Origin: Hemerocallis citrina
Taxonomy: Eukaryota; Streptophyta; Magnoliopsida; Asparagales; Asphodelaceae
Assembly: GCA_017893485.1 (NCBI GenBank)
Contig: JACEHZ010000207.1
Location: 2,752,001-2,816,000, forward strand
Direction: 5' to 3'
Length of the DNA stretch: 64,000 bases
In this document: positions 1 to 12,076 of the stretch, in pieces
How the letters are laid out: each line of letters opens with the position of its first letter
Numbering within the stretch: the stretch's first letter is position 1
Translations under genes and position numbers: made by a program
The notes under the pieces: model-generated
Databases searched by the model: none
What the model saw: only the letters and a program-made list of their open reading frames with translations
Told to the model about the DNA's origin: nothing

Positions 1-600
1 ACTCCTTCGTTGGGATGTCCAAAAGCAATCGACGCAACCACGCTAAAGTGCAGTCGATTCCCGAGCTCCTCTATCTCTGAGAATCTTTATCAAATGCATA
101 TTGCATCCGAATCCAGTGATCGAGCTTGCCATCAAGAATCGTCATTTTGTGAAGCAAATCCGACATTGACATCATTAAACTATGTAGCTGCTCGCCACAA
201 TGCTTTTTTGCCTCATGCAATCTGGTGATTACATCATTCACCGACGGTCTCCATTGAGTCACACCATCAATCGATTGCCGATCGTCCGCTATGGCCTAAT
301 TTCAAGACAATGAAAACACCAGTTAATAAAATTATAATGTGATCGGGGAAGAATTTAGAAGCTAGGGTTAGGAGATTGGAAATTTGAGAATGAAGATAGG
401 GAGAGAGACCAGGTTAGGGAAAATAAATCCAGAAATCAATTCATTCATACCCCCTGGATTACACTAATGACACACTTATATAACTAGAGAGCATTTACAT
501 AACATGCACGTGTATACAAACTGACCCACTACTAATACTCTTCTTATTCCTACATGCCTACTCATACTCGTATCATAATGATATTTATTAAAATATATCA
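1..600 (-). mobile_element. LTR-retrotransposon fragment: LTR, leader and start of gag
   Basis: Read on the minus strand, an LTR-like sequence starts at 600 with TGATATATT. It carries a TATA box (TTATATAAG, about 473-483) and an R/U5-like stretch. The PBS-like TGGTGTTTTCATTG lies at 308-321, of the type seen in plant LTR elements. A short open stretch (262-71, minus) looks like the start of a gag protein. The rest of the element lies left of the window. The LTR edge at 600 directly abuts a LINE reading frame at 601, so this element probably inserted into the LINE and removed its 5' part. The lineage is not determined and the second LTR is not visible. Confidence 0.42.
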
Positions 601-2956
601 CCCATATGGTTGACGGAAGGGATTAAATGGCAGTAGCGATCCAGAATTACATGGTTGAAGGAAAGGAACGTGAACACGACTTTCTTCCACCGCACAGCCA
701 GTGCACGTAGAAGGTCAAATCTTATACACTTTGTCGACACATACAATGGGGTGGTACAAAAGGAGGAAGAGGTGAGGCAGATCTTCCAAAACCATTACAA
801 ATACCTCTTTAGGAGTAAAAGGGATTTCAGGATACCAGCTAAGGAAGACTTCTCGGAAGCTAATTCGGACGACCTAAACTAAGCTTTAGAGTTCATCGAG
901 GAACTGTTCTCTATGGCAGAGGTGAAAGAAGTAGCCTCCCAAATGGGCAGGGAGAAAGCACTGGGGCTAGACAGATTTCCTACATTCTTCTACCACATTT
1001 TCTGGGAGGAGATCAAGGATGACCTCATGGCAAACCTGAACAAAATTTTCAACCACATACTAAAACTAGGTCGACTAAACTTCACAGAAGTAGTTCTTAT
1101 CCCTAAAAAAGGTTGACTCGCTTGGGGTGGGCTACAAATGACCTATCAGTTTTCTTAATTGTTCAATCAAAATTATCACCAAGGTCCTAGCCAACAGATT
1201 CAGAGGCATCATGGATCGATTAATTAATAAAGAACAATCTAGCTTCATTAAGGTTCGATGCATCTTAGATTGTGTAGCAACGGCTTAGGAGGTCATTCAT
1301 CAATGTCACGTTATTAACACTAGTAGTTATCTTCTAAAAATAAACTTTGATAAAGCATATAGCATATGATTTGGTTGAATGGGACTATGTTCTAGAGACG
1401 CTCAAAGGAAAAGGGTTTTGGTGGAAGATGGATAAGATGGATCCGTCATTGTCTTGAAACTAGTAGAACATCCATAGCAGTGAACACCACATCAGGCTGA
1501 CCTTTCTCATGTAGAAGAGGACTTAGACAGGGAGACCCACTATCACCACTCATATTCATAATAGCTGCAGATGTCCTTAAAATACTGCTCGACAACTACA
1601 AAGAAAGAGGTTGGATCAAACCGGTGGCTAATGGCAGGGGCCGTCAGGGATGCACCATTCTACAATATGCATATGATACCCTGCTCTTCGGCAACGGAGA
1701 CCTAGGCGAGACTATCACCTCTAAAGAGGCTCTTTATTGTTTTGAAGCATGGTCAGACCTACGAGTTAATTTCTACAAAACCACCCTTGTACAAATATCT
1801 TTAACACAAGAAGCGTCTATTGAACAAGAACTAACTTTGAACAGAAAATTAGACAACTTCTTAATCAAATACCTAGGACTCCCAATCCGTCCAGGGAAGC
1901 TTAAAAAGGAAGACTGGCTACCTATTATAGATAGAGTGGAGGCTAGGATGAACAGGATGGAAAGGAAAATTTTTATCACTTGGGGGGGGGGGTCATGCTC
2001 ATCAACTCGGTTCTTTCAAACCTGCCAACCTACAACTTGCCATTTTTTGAAATGCCACAGTGGGTAATTTAGTGAATTGATCGGATAAGGAAACACTTCT
2101 TATGGAAAGGAGCCTATACTAACAGAGGAAGCTACCACCTGGTGAAGTGGGAGAAGGTCTATATGCGAAATTCCCATGGGGGTCTTGGAATCATCGATCT
2201 CAGAAATATGAATCTAGCTCTCCTTGAAAAATTGTGGTGGAAAGTATTCGACCCAAATGGGGAAGGATGACAAGAGTTCATTCAATCATATTTACAGAGA
2301 AAAGATACAAGAACGTACAGATTCCGTATCAGACCAAAAGTTTCATGGTTTTGGAGAGGGGTAGCCAAATCTTTTGAACCTTTTCATAAAGGTGTCACCT
2401 CACACATCGGGAATGGTTTGAACAAAAGATTTTGGTAGGATAGGTGGTGCGGTGTACACCCCCTTAAAGAGTTGTTCCAGGATCTTTATGCAATATCGAC
2501 ACAACCTCACCTATCAGTAGCTAAAGCCTGGAAGAGAGGATCATGGAAACGAACCTTCAAAACACAGTTGAACCCTATGCTTCAACAGAGACTGGAGGAG
2601 CTCCAGTCGGTCATAGCACAATCTGGGGCCAAATACGCCCAAGGGCTAGACAGAAAGGCATGTGAAATGGAACGAAACAGTGCCTTCACGATGTGTTCCC
2701 TTTATAATTGTATCTATTTCAGAGGATGCAAACCATCGTGGTAATGAATTATTTGGAAAGGTAAGGTTTTCCTTTGGTTGGTTCTTAATAATGCAGTTCT
2801 CACCCAGGAGAACATGGTTAAAAGACAACCCACCTTCACCACACATTGTGGATTCTGCAACTCAACCATCGAGACTAGAGACCACCTATTCATTGAATGT
2901 CACAAAAGTAAAGTCGTATTGGTTGAGGTTCTGAGGGCACCTGGTACCAATGAGTA
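601..2956 (+). mobile_element. L1-type LINE, ORF2 reverse transcriptase region (5'-truncated, decayed)
   Basis: Plant LINE ORF2 in several frames with stops. Landmarks in order are TTFFHRTASARRRSN (about 670-715), KALGLDRFPTFFY (about 955-995), the RT motif LRQGDPLSPLIFI (about 1520-1560) and the catalytic box near 1665-1680. That box reads YAYDTLLF where the family has YADD or FADD, so one catalytic Asp is lost. A zf-RVT motif (CGFC...H...C) lies near 2850-2910. The sequence breaks at 2956 and resumes at 5697. The LINE is non-functional: it lacks ORF1 and the endonuclease, has frameshifts and has a mutated catalytic site. Confidence 0.85.
2811..2956 (+). repeat. 146-bp direct repeat of LINE ORF2, left copy
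   Basis: This 146-bp zf-RVT segment of the LINE recurs at 5697-5842 with the same length and only a few, mostly transition-type, differences. The two copies flank a 2.74 kb foreign segment. The right copy continues into the LINE 3' end; the left copy does not. Confidence 0.85.
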
Positions 2957-4146
2957 AAAACACAGCTGTAGTAAAAACACAGCTGTAGTAAAACGGGCAT
3001 AACTTTTGCTACACAACTCGGAATTCAAAAATTCAAGATCTTCTGGAAACTAGAAAGATAAGTCTACAATTCATATTCAGAAAGTAATTTATTTTAAGAT
3101 CGTTTACTGCTTCAAAAACAACAGTCAATATTCAGGTCAGCAAGCATATACATGGTTTTGGGGGTATTTTCATGAAAATAAATTAATTAAACAATATGTG
3201 TATCGATTCCCTAGTCAATAAATTGTGTAATCAACATGATGGGTGTCAAAACATGATAAATAAAACTAGAACACGCTCATACATCAATTTATCATCAATC
3301 GATCATCAATCGATCAAACAACATACAACCTAGCTATTGTCTCTACAATAATTTATTTGTGTGGCGATTATATGAACAACCTATTATCAATTCTATATGC
3401 ACTCATGAAAGATCCAAACTTTACAGTCAAAAGTGGCACGATGTCAAGAATATTGGGGTTAGCTCGTGTAAACCCTCAATAGACTCAACGAACAGATGAA
3501 CAATGGTTAGTATGATAACAAAGAGATCTACATGCAAGAGTTTCAATGACTTGAATTCGATGCAATTAACAATTCAAGAGGACGGTGACTTGCCTGTTAG
3601 ACGGTGAAAATGAATACCAAGAATAACGGGATGAGAATCTCGAAGCAACAAACCCACGAACAACAAAAGAACACGTGTAATATACGTGCACACACAAGGA
3701 GAACTCAGCAGCAACAACAAAGAGAGCAACACAGCAAGGAGCAACAATGGCAGCAAAAAGGGGGCTTGGCATCACTGGTAGTCGAGGTAGGTGGCATCGA
3801 CGCTGGCACCGACGGCGGGAGGTGGCATCGACAGGGGGTCGACAGCGAAGACTGAGGTCGAGCGGGAACAGGAGCATCCAAGGGGGTTGGGGTTTTGGCT
3901 GTCTGTCACTGATGTCGAGGACAAAGGAGTGGTCGGCGATGCTAGGAGGGTGGTCGCCGGAAGTGGGGTGGATGAAGGGGAGGTCGCCGGAGTGGTGCCG
4001 GAGGTTGATCGGTAGGGGCGGATCTGGGCCCAAGCAGCCCAAGCAACTGCTTTAGGCCCCCAATTTTATAGGGCCCAATAAGTATTTACAATGTTAAAAA
4101 GTAAAATGTAATATTTTTTTTATATAATTACATTATAGTAACCGTT

Positions 4147-4220
4147 GGTTTATTAGCTCAGTTAGTTAGAGTGTTGTGCTAATAATGTGAAGGTTGCACG
4201 TTCAAAACTTGCAAGGGCTA
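4147..4220 (+). pseudogene. tRNA-Ile(AAT)-like relic inside the hAT element
   Basis: The 74-nt segment aligns along its whole length with plant tRNA-Ile(AAU). It has the A-box TTAGCTCAGTTAGTTAGAG, the anticodon loop CTAATAA with anticodon AAT, a variable/T-arm region ending in GTTCAAAAC, and a 3' GGGCTA. Most departures from the expected gene are C-to-T or G-to-A changes, and the acceptor stem is largely G-U pairs with at least one mismatch. It is best read as a decayed tRNA gene or tRNA-derived SINE head; a working tRNA is unlikely. Confidence 0.65.
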
Positions 4221-4632
4221 ATTAATTTTTCAATTATTTTATTTTTAAAACTAATTATTTTTCACATAGCCATACATACATTTTACCATTTTATGAATTT
4301 AATATTATTTTTCACTTAGCTCATGTATGTCACTTTATGATATTTTTTTAATGTTCTATGGTATATCATATTTACCTGTTTATGATAATTTTCTAACCAA
4401 ATCTTCAAGTGCATATAGTTATTCTACATTTTAAGCTTTCAACTAGTATTCTCATATACATATATTCATCATCATTTAATTCTGATCGTGTTCTCTAATA
4501 TTTCATATTTACCTCTTTGAGATAACATATTTCGTTTTTGTTGTTAGAGTTTGTCCGAGTTTCTTTTGGCTATGAGGCATTTCATATAAAAAGCGTACGT
4601 TATCAATTAATTTTTTTTGGAAGCATATATAT

Positions 4633-4757
<125 letters not shown>

Positions 4758-5696
4758 TTTATTTAAATAGTTTGTTCTCAATTCTCCAAATTTGTTTGCA
4801 TTTAAATAATTGTCATTATTATTTTGTCAACTTGCAAAAGGCCCAATTTGAGAATTTGCTTAGGGCCCCCTGAAACTCAGATACGCCCTTGTTGATCGGG
4901 GAAGAAGCAGTAGATGGGTACAAAGGATTTGGGCAAGAATTCGGGGAGAGAGAAGCACAGAGGAGAGAGGAATAGGAGAGAGGAGAGAGATTAGACGGCT
5001 AGGATTTCAAAATTGTGCAATTTCTAGGGTTTGTACTAGGGTTGTATTTATATGGTACAGTTAGGGTACTGGGTTGGTGAATTAGGGTCCAATAATAGCG
5101 GATTTGGGTTAAGAACAAATGAAATTGGGTTTTAGGGTTCAATAAGAGATTGATCAAAATCAATAGGATTCAATTAAAAATACCCACAATTAAATAAAAA
5201 TAAAATGCAAAAGATAGATAACCCAACGAGATGGGTTCATGAACAAAAATTTAAATCCAGATAGATAAATAAATAATACAATGAAAAGAATATCAATTGG
5301 GCTTGAAAATAAATTGTGATTCGCCAAGAAAATTAGATCTGGTTTAATAATAAAATAATCCAATAGATGAATTTTAAATAGATAATCATGAAATAACAAT
5401 TAATAATCATAATCATAATAGTAATAAATTATACAATAAAATAGTATTCGGGTTTAACAATTTTATTAAAATAATCCAATAATAATAATACACTTGATTT
5501 TGGCTCAAATATAAATAGTCAATCAATAAGATATAAAAAATAAGATCAAAATACACCGTTATTCGAAATGGATAAAATTTTCGATTAGAAAATACTTTAA
5601 TAAAAGATCCAAACAGAATTTAACACAAAATAAATTTATAAAAATCAAACTATCGAAAATACACGGAAAATACTTATTTGCGGGAATGGGGGTTAC

Positions 5697-6217
5697 AACA
5701 TGGTTAAAAGACAACCCACCTTCACCACACACCGTGGATTCTACAACTCAACCATCGAGACTAGAGACCACCTATTCATTGAGTGTCACAAAAGTAAAGC
5801 CGTATTGGTTGAGGTTCTGAGGGCACCTGGTACCAATGAGTACCCCACCATCTACGAGGAACAATGGATATGTAAAAACTTGCTAGATGCAGATGTGAAA
5901 TGAAAGAAGTATGGTTCATAGCTGTTGTCTTAACAACCTGGGTTTTATAGCTAGATAAGAACAACTTTTACTTTCATGGGACAAGTATTGGGCCAACTCT
6001 GAATTAGATTACTCCCACCATCAAGGGATGTTGGGGGGATCTCTACCTTTGTACTTCTTTTTAAAAGTTCCCACCCTCCTAGATGTTGGAGGTCTATTGT
6101 TTTGCTTATTCACTTGTACATATTATTTTGTAATTTTGTTCAGTTTTGCTGAATTTGTTTCGTTGCCGTCTTATTAATAAAAATGGCGATTATACTCCAT
6201 ATTTTCTTTTAAAAAAA
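5697..6217 (+). mobile_element. LINE 3' end (second half of the split LINE)
   Basis: It starts with the second copy of the 146-bp ORF2 segment, where one zf-RVT Cys is replaced (CGFYNS). It runs through the end of ORF2 and a 3' UTR to a TTATTAATAAAAATGG motif and a short A tail near 6211-6217. The same 3' UTR signature recurs at 55190-55255 (+) and 55928-56120 (-), so these belong to one LINE family. Confidence 0.75.
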
Positions 6218-6750
6218 TTAATAATAATAAACATACTATGGTAGAAAGTTTAAGATATTAGTCATTTATGTTTGCATACAAGATATAGGGGACCAACTTA
6301 CAGGAGACAAGCTGTACTTAATGAACCAAATTTGGAAAGCTTTTAAAACAATATTGTGCATGTGTACTTTGATAATAATAACGATGACCAATATTGGAGA
6401 TTTGGAATGAAGTTGAAAAATATATCTTAAACACCACATGTAAATATACACATAGTCACATACACACCTCTGCATCTTACCATAATTCATAGACATACAC
6501 CTCACAGACATGTGCAGGTTTGTTTCGTAGTTTTTTTTGTTTTGTATTTGAAATAAACGATGGCAAGAGAATTGCTAGTGATTCAACTATTACAACTACC
6601 ACTGAAACATAAGTTCACAACATCTCAAAATACCAAGATCCCAACATACATAAACTCTCGGGAACAACTGAAAATAAGCTACAAAGTTATCAAAAGCAAA
6701 GCCACAAAACATCAAGCTAGACCATCATAGTCTCATCCAGAGTTACCAGG
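6218..6750. other. No recognised feature
   Basis: AT-rich DNA. I see no conserved coding motif, LTR terminus or TIR here. Confidence 0.6.
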
Positions 6751-6773
6751 AGTTCGTGGTATGTAGTGGTATT

Positions 6774-8392
6774 TGTTGATTTTGATTTTGATTCAGGGAT
6801 CTTGTTCGTTGCTCGGGAATCCGTTCCCGTTATTCTTGGTGTTCGTTTTCGTCTCAGTTAAGGCAAGTAACTTGTACTCCAATTCATTTGTTTGATACAT
6901 GTCAAAAATACCACATATAGTGTAGTTGGGTTTAGAGACGACTCTTGTTTGTGTTATGTTTGATGGGTTTTGTCTCTATTGTGAAAATTTGACCATAGAT
7001 AACTCACGACACAATATGGACATGAATTAATTTAGGTTTTATCCGTTCTTGATTTTGATCATGTATGTGAGACTTTTGTGAGAATTCGTGATTTGGTTGA
7101 AATCCATGTGATATATTTGGTGTTGACATACTAGACACCCTAAATTGTAATGTTTAGACACTTGGTAGACTCGATTTTCTGTTTGGTTGTGTTTTGAACA
7201 AGTTTGTATGATATATGTTAAGTTGTTGTTAAAGGGAAAAATCTATATTTTATCGCTGATCTGTTTTGTTTGCTGTTTTGGACTATTTTAAAGTCAGTAT
7301 CTTAATTTCGGTATAAAACATGAGTTTTAGAAAATTTCGTCTATTTTCAAACCCCTCTGACTTTACTTGATTTCGTTTTCATATGAGTGAGTTATGACTG
7401 TTTTACTACAGAGGTGTCGATCTTTTTCAGATTCTATTTTTCGATGATTTTGATGACTAATGATTTTGATGCTGATGCTACATATATTATTTTGATCCAA
7501 AACATTGGTCAGTATTTCTTTATCTAGTGGGGGACTACCCAAAGTTTTGGTGAATTTTATTGATGTGTTTTATATGTCGTTTCATGCATGTTTACAAAAG
7601 CCATACTTGTTGTATTTCGGTCGTTGTTTTGTAAAGAATTGTGTTTTCACCCTGATTCCTTTTACTATATAGAAAATTCTTGTGAAATATAAAAGTTAGT
7701 ATATTTTATCTATTTTCATATCCCATTGGCGGATTTGGATTTCGTTTCACGGCTTGCGAGATATTTCATTTCTCGTACAGCAGTGTTGGGAATTCCAGAT
7801 TGGCCAAAGTATCGTTTCTTAATGTTTTCTTATTTTTGGTGACTAAACTAATTTTACTGGAATATTATGAAACTTTATATTTTGATTCTAGACATATAGG
7901 GGAATACCCCAGATTTTTCCTGAATTTATTTGAGAGGTTTTGATGCGGTTTTTCTGACTGAGAATTTGTTTTACTGATTTCTGACTGAGAATTTGTTTTT
8001 CTGGATTCAAATCAGTTTTGAGTTATGGTTTTGTGAATTACTATGTGACTTATTTATATTCTTTAGATTCGGTTGGGAGTCTATTTTTCAGATTCTTTGA
8101 CAGATCCAGATTTGCATTTCTATAGCGACGAGATTCACTGTTTTAGTACTGCACTGTCTTGCTGTCCTGAATATGAACATACACTGTTTTGCTCGTTTAT
8201 GTGACTGTATCTCATCTATACATATTTATTTGTTTTCCTGAACCTAATAATGATTATACCATGTTAGTTTGACACTATTTTGTACACATTCATGCCTGTT
8301 TGATAACCATAATAAAAGTAACCAAGCCGGAATTTCTTAAGGAAAGATTTAGTATTGGAAAATATGGAAACGTGTACTTGGAAGAGAAGTAA
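6774..8392 (+). mobile_element. Gypsy-LTR-like segment with diverged internal repeats, flanked by 23-bp direct repeats
   Basis: A 23-bp sequence beginning AGTTCGTGGTATGTAGTGG occurs exactly at 6751-6773 and again at 8393-8415. Between them lies T-rich, non-coding DNA. The motif GAGTTATGACTGTTTTACTA near 7390 resembles the minus-strand motif of the LTR-like insertion at 2957. Loosely repeated blocks (for example GGGGGACTACCC near 7528 and GGGGAATACCCC near 7899) suggest diverged internal repeats of about 370-400 bp, as found in long Del/Tekay-like LTRs. LTR termini are not visible, so the class is tentative. Confidence 0.35.
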
Positions 8393-8415
8393 AGTTCGTG
8401 GTATGTAGTGGTATT

Positions 8416-9055
8416 CTTTCTTCCCTCTATCCAAATAATGAGGGCAGAGAGAAGTCTTAACCAAAGAAGACTTCATTAACTTTTGAATCTTCCAGAGTCG
8501 GCATTTTTTTTTTTTGGGTGTCAAGGGTCATCTGGAGAGTTGATAATATATATTACATCAGCAAATGATATGAGGTACAACTAACAAACACAAAAATGGA
8601 GGTGAAGATCTTGGTGGCCAAACCATGAAACTGTTCCAACTGAAGCAGAGACATGTGATTTTCAATTTTGCTTTTCATTTTAATTTTCTATACTGCATGA
8701 AGCTATTTATATATATACGTGTTACTTATGTGGAACGTAACCTAGTCAGATAGGTAATCTGTTTGATAAATATATATGGTCAACAACTGGAATACTTTCT
8801 TCTTACTTGCAATGACGACTGATATTCATCAATCATATATGGGTTCAAGCTTTTTAAAAATTTGAAATGGCATCATTCAAAGCATATGTACCTCATGAAA
8901 CAAAGATTATATCTCTTTTAGCTTGTCAACACTATATGCCTAATTCTTCTTCAAAATTAAGAACAATACGCTAAATTGTACTCTCTATTAAGTATGCAAT
9001 TAACATTTACGTACATTTTGTTTTCATCAACCATCCATCATTGATCTTAACCCTA
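8416..9055. other. No recognised feature
   Basis: AT-rich intergenic sequence without a coding or repeat signature I can support. Confidence 0.6.
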
Positions 9056-9064
9056 AAAGTTAAC

Positions 9065-9798
9065 GAATTTTTTACCAAACTATCCCACTTTTGTAAGTAT
9101 GTACGAAACTATCCCTGTTTGAAAATTTAATACCAAAACATCCATATCGCTAACTGAGTTAACGGCCTTGGTATACTTAGTGATTTTTTATGTACAAAAC
9201 ATCCCTGTCTGTTTGTTTGTGAAGATAGGCATGCACGTTAACTCAGTTAACGGCCTTGGTAAAACAAGGCACGTTAACTGAGTTAACGTGTGTGAGTATC
9301 TCCAATTTTCAGAAAGTTTCAACTTTCTGAAAACTTAAAATCTTCACACTCGTTAACTCAGTTAACGGTCTTGATAAGAATAGACACGTTAACTGAGTTA
9401 ACGTGTGTGTATCTCCAATTTCATCTTCACAGTCGTTAACTCAGTTAACGGTCTTGATAATAATAGGCATGTTAACTGAGTTAACGTGTATATACTTAGT
9501 GATTTTTTACCCACACTCCTCTTTTAGGTAGTGCTCAATACTGTTCCATATATGAACGCTAACCCCGTTAGCGCGAGTGGTTTACACACGCCCGCTATCT
9601 ATATTGGGTGAGCTTTTTGCCACACCCAAACAAAAGAGGAAAAGTTGTATCCCCTGCAGCACGCTAACTGAGTTAGCGCAAAGAAAATTACTAGGCACGC
9701 TAACTCGGTTAGCGATAGGGATGTTTTGGTATTAAATTTTCAAACAGGGATAGTTTCGTACACTCTTACAAAAAGTGGGATAGTTTGGTAAAAAATTC
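9065..9798. mobile_element. Mutator-like MITE with about 90-bp TIRs and 9-bp TSD
   Basis: The ends are near-perfect inverted repeats of about 90 bp. The left begins GAATTTTTTACCAAACTATC and the right is its complement ending at 9798. They are flanked by the 9-bp direct repeat AAAGTTAAC (9056-9064 and 9799-9807). Long TIRs with a 9-bp TSD fit Mutator-like elements. The 734-bp element has no transposase. Its interior carries repeated palindromes of the form GTTAACTSAGTTAAC and, near the right end, GCTAACTSRGTTAGC. Confidence 0.85.
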
Positions 9799-9807
9799 AA
9801 AGTTAAC

Positions 9808-10317
9808 AGCATATTAATCATATAAATGAAAGGTTTGTGCACTTAGATCAGAAGTGGTCCTAGATCAGAAGTGGTCCATCCCAGGGGCATATAAGAACCC
9901 AGCACTTGTACTATTTTACAGAATAACAGTATTTCCAAAGAATGTTAACTAGCTGTTATCTTCCATGAGTGCAGCTAGAATGCATTATGGCCTAAATAGG
10001 ACAGATTACTTGCAGCACTCACCATAAATGGCTCTTTTCTGCACTTCACAGCTATGGCTACTTCAAGTGGTGAATGCACTCATGGAAAGCATGAATGGTC
10101 CAAGTAAGAGGATGATCTCAAACAAAAGGAAAGACCAATATGGGTATATGTTAACATAACACGCACGGCTAAAAGAGAGTTACACCTATGACAACCACAT
10201 AGATAGTAGAAAAAGATATTGTCATTAATGTTTGACATAATTAACAAAGTCATTGACCAAAGGAAAAGATTTAATAAATAAATAAGTATTCATTTACTCA
10301 TGATTACATTTTCATTT
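9808..10317. other. No recognised feature
   Basis: AT-rich spacer. An 18-bp unit is duplicated in tandem near 9842-9878. Nothing else is recognised. Confidence 0.55.
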
Positions 10318-10481
10318 TGATAGAATTATTGGATTGATTATTGAATCTTGAATTGATTGAATAAACTGAGTACAATGTGTCTCCTACATATAGGAGAGAA
10401 GGGAATACTAAACTAATACATAATCAATATGAGACTAAACTAATCTTTCTCATAATATAATACCTAATATAATATCTAACA
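10318..10481 (-). repeat. 3' LTR of the small LTR retrotransposon
   Basis: 164-bp LTR, similar to 12077-12234 throughout. The adjacent polypurine tract (10482-10496) marks it as the 3' LTR of a minus-strand element. Confidence 0.85.
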
Positions 10482-10670
10482 CTCCCTCTCAAACTTAAAT
10501 TGGTTCAAGCAATATGAGTTTGGAATATTGACGATGTTGATGTTGCAGAGACGGCAAACAGTGATGCAGGAGGGAAGTCGCTCGATGGCGTAGGGAAGAC
10601 GAACAATGATGCAGGAACGACGCTCAAGTAGATGGTGCAAGGAAGACGCTCGATGGCGCAGGGAAAGCGC

Positions 10671-10808
10671 ACTATTGGCGCAAGTTGGGATCTCACCCCT
10701 GACTTAAGAATTATCGTATGTTGTGGAAGGAAGTGGCGTACTATTGGCGTATGTTGGGATCTCACCCCTGACTTGAGAATTGTGGTATGTTGTGGAAGGA
10801 AGTGGAGC
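10671..10808 (+). repeat. 69-bp tandem duplication
   Basis: ACTATTGGCG starts at 10671 and again at 10740, followed by nearly the same 69-bp unit (shared GGGATCTCACCCCTGACTT). It lies inside the small LTR retrotransposon. Confidence 0.7.
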
Positions 10809-10927
10809 CCCTGACTTGAGAATTGTCCCTGAACTGAACTGAGAACTGTGATGATGTTGATATCTCCCTCTCAAACTTGGTGTGAGTTTGCTGACAAACA
10901 CTGTAGAGGCTGAAAGACCTGCAAGAA

Positions 10928-10928
<1 letters not shown>

Positions 10929-10958
<30 letters not shown>
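10929..10958. repeat. Poly(T) run, poly(A) on the element's sense strand
   Basis: About 29 consecutive T. On the minus (element) strand this is a poly(A) run just downstream of the captured gene fragment. It would fit capture of a polyadenylated or internally primed cDNA, but a simple homopolymer expansion is also possible. Confidence 0.8.
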
Positions 10959-11059
10959 GGGTTTCGGGTTTCAGGTTTGGAAAGTGGTTAGGGTTTGGAG
11001 CGGATCAGGTTTGGGAAACAAATTTGGATTTAGAGTATAGGATAGGGTTTGAGGGTTTC

Positions 11060-11480
11060 GGGTATGGGTATGAGAGTTAGGATTTGGATATGAAATAAGG
11101 GTGATGGAGGAGGAGAAGTTGAGGTGGAAGGATTCGTTGAGGGATAAGGCGACGCCTTGGCGATGCGGTTGATGTTATAGAGGGAGGGTTGGACGAAGTA
11201 GATAGCGGCGACATCGACATAGGAGATGATGTCGCGGGGATTTTTGATGCGGAAGTCGGTGGTGATGTCGTGGGTGGGGAGATCCTCTTCGGTTTTCATT
11301 AAGGTGGATAGGATATTGGCACAGAACTCGTCCAAAATGAGGCTCTTATTAGTGTGTGTGTGTGGGGGGGGGGGGGGGGGGGAGGGGAGGGGGGGTTGGA
11401 TTGCGAGGAGGGGGGGAGGGAGGTTGATTGAAGATGGTGGTGATTAGGGCGAGTTGCTTTTGCTGGAGGTTCAGAGCCAT
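11060..11480 (-). pseudogene. Captured 5' fragment of a SLY1-like Sec1/Munc18 gene
   Basis: The minus-strand ATG at 11480 opens MALNLQQKQLALITTIFNQ, matching the conserved start of plant SLY1, an SM protein that binds ER-Golgi syntaxins. After a frame change in a C-rich run the reading continues with LDEFCANILS, DIISYVDVAAIYFVQPS and NINRIAKA, matching the family's DRFCQNILS and VPAVYFVQP blocks. A further shift gives LSLNESFHLNFSSSI, matching the next conserved block. Only roughly the first 130 residues are represented, with at least two frameshifts, so no functional protein is made. The match is from family knowledge and was not run as an alignment. Confidence 0.72.
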
Positions 11481-12076
11481 TGTCGGCTATCGGCCCAAAT
11501 CAAGAAATCGATTTAGGGTTTAAGCGAGGGGATTGGAAGTTCATTGCCGAGGATTGGGATTTCTGGAGTTGAAGTTCAACGGCGAGGGACGACGGCGAAG
11601 TTAGGTTTCAGAGGAGTTGATGGTGATGTGGTGCCTGGATCTGGAGGTTGACAGCGTGGGAAAGGATGCTGATGGTGACCACTAATTGAGTTTCTGGATA
11701 TGAAGGTTAATAGAGGGTTCGATGAGAATTTGGATGGTGTTGAGAGATTGTCGGAGTTGGGTTGAGAGGTTGCCGGAGTTGGAGTTGATGGTGTTAATGG
11801 CGTCGCCGGAAGTTGGAGGTTGATGCCGATGGGTAGTTGTTGTTGATGGCGCTAGGATTTTGGTAGAGGTAGTTGATGACGGCTAGGATTTTTGGATCTT
11901 GTTGTTTGATGACGGCTAGGATTTTGGAGACTTGATGGGGAGAGAGATTAGGGTTTTGGTATTTTGATCCGGAGCGGAAGAGAGGGATGTCGGGAGGTGG
12001 AGTGATTCCTGAAGACGAGAACCACTCTACCTTGACGAGAATAAAATTAGTATAGGGATTTTTGGCTCTGATAACA

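Noticed and set aside
3604..4055. Several overlapping open frames in GC-rich DNA
   Set aside because: No domain, low complexity, both strands open; lies in the LTR-like insertion.
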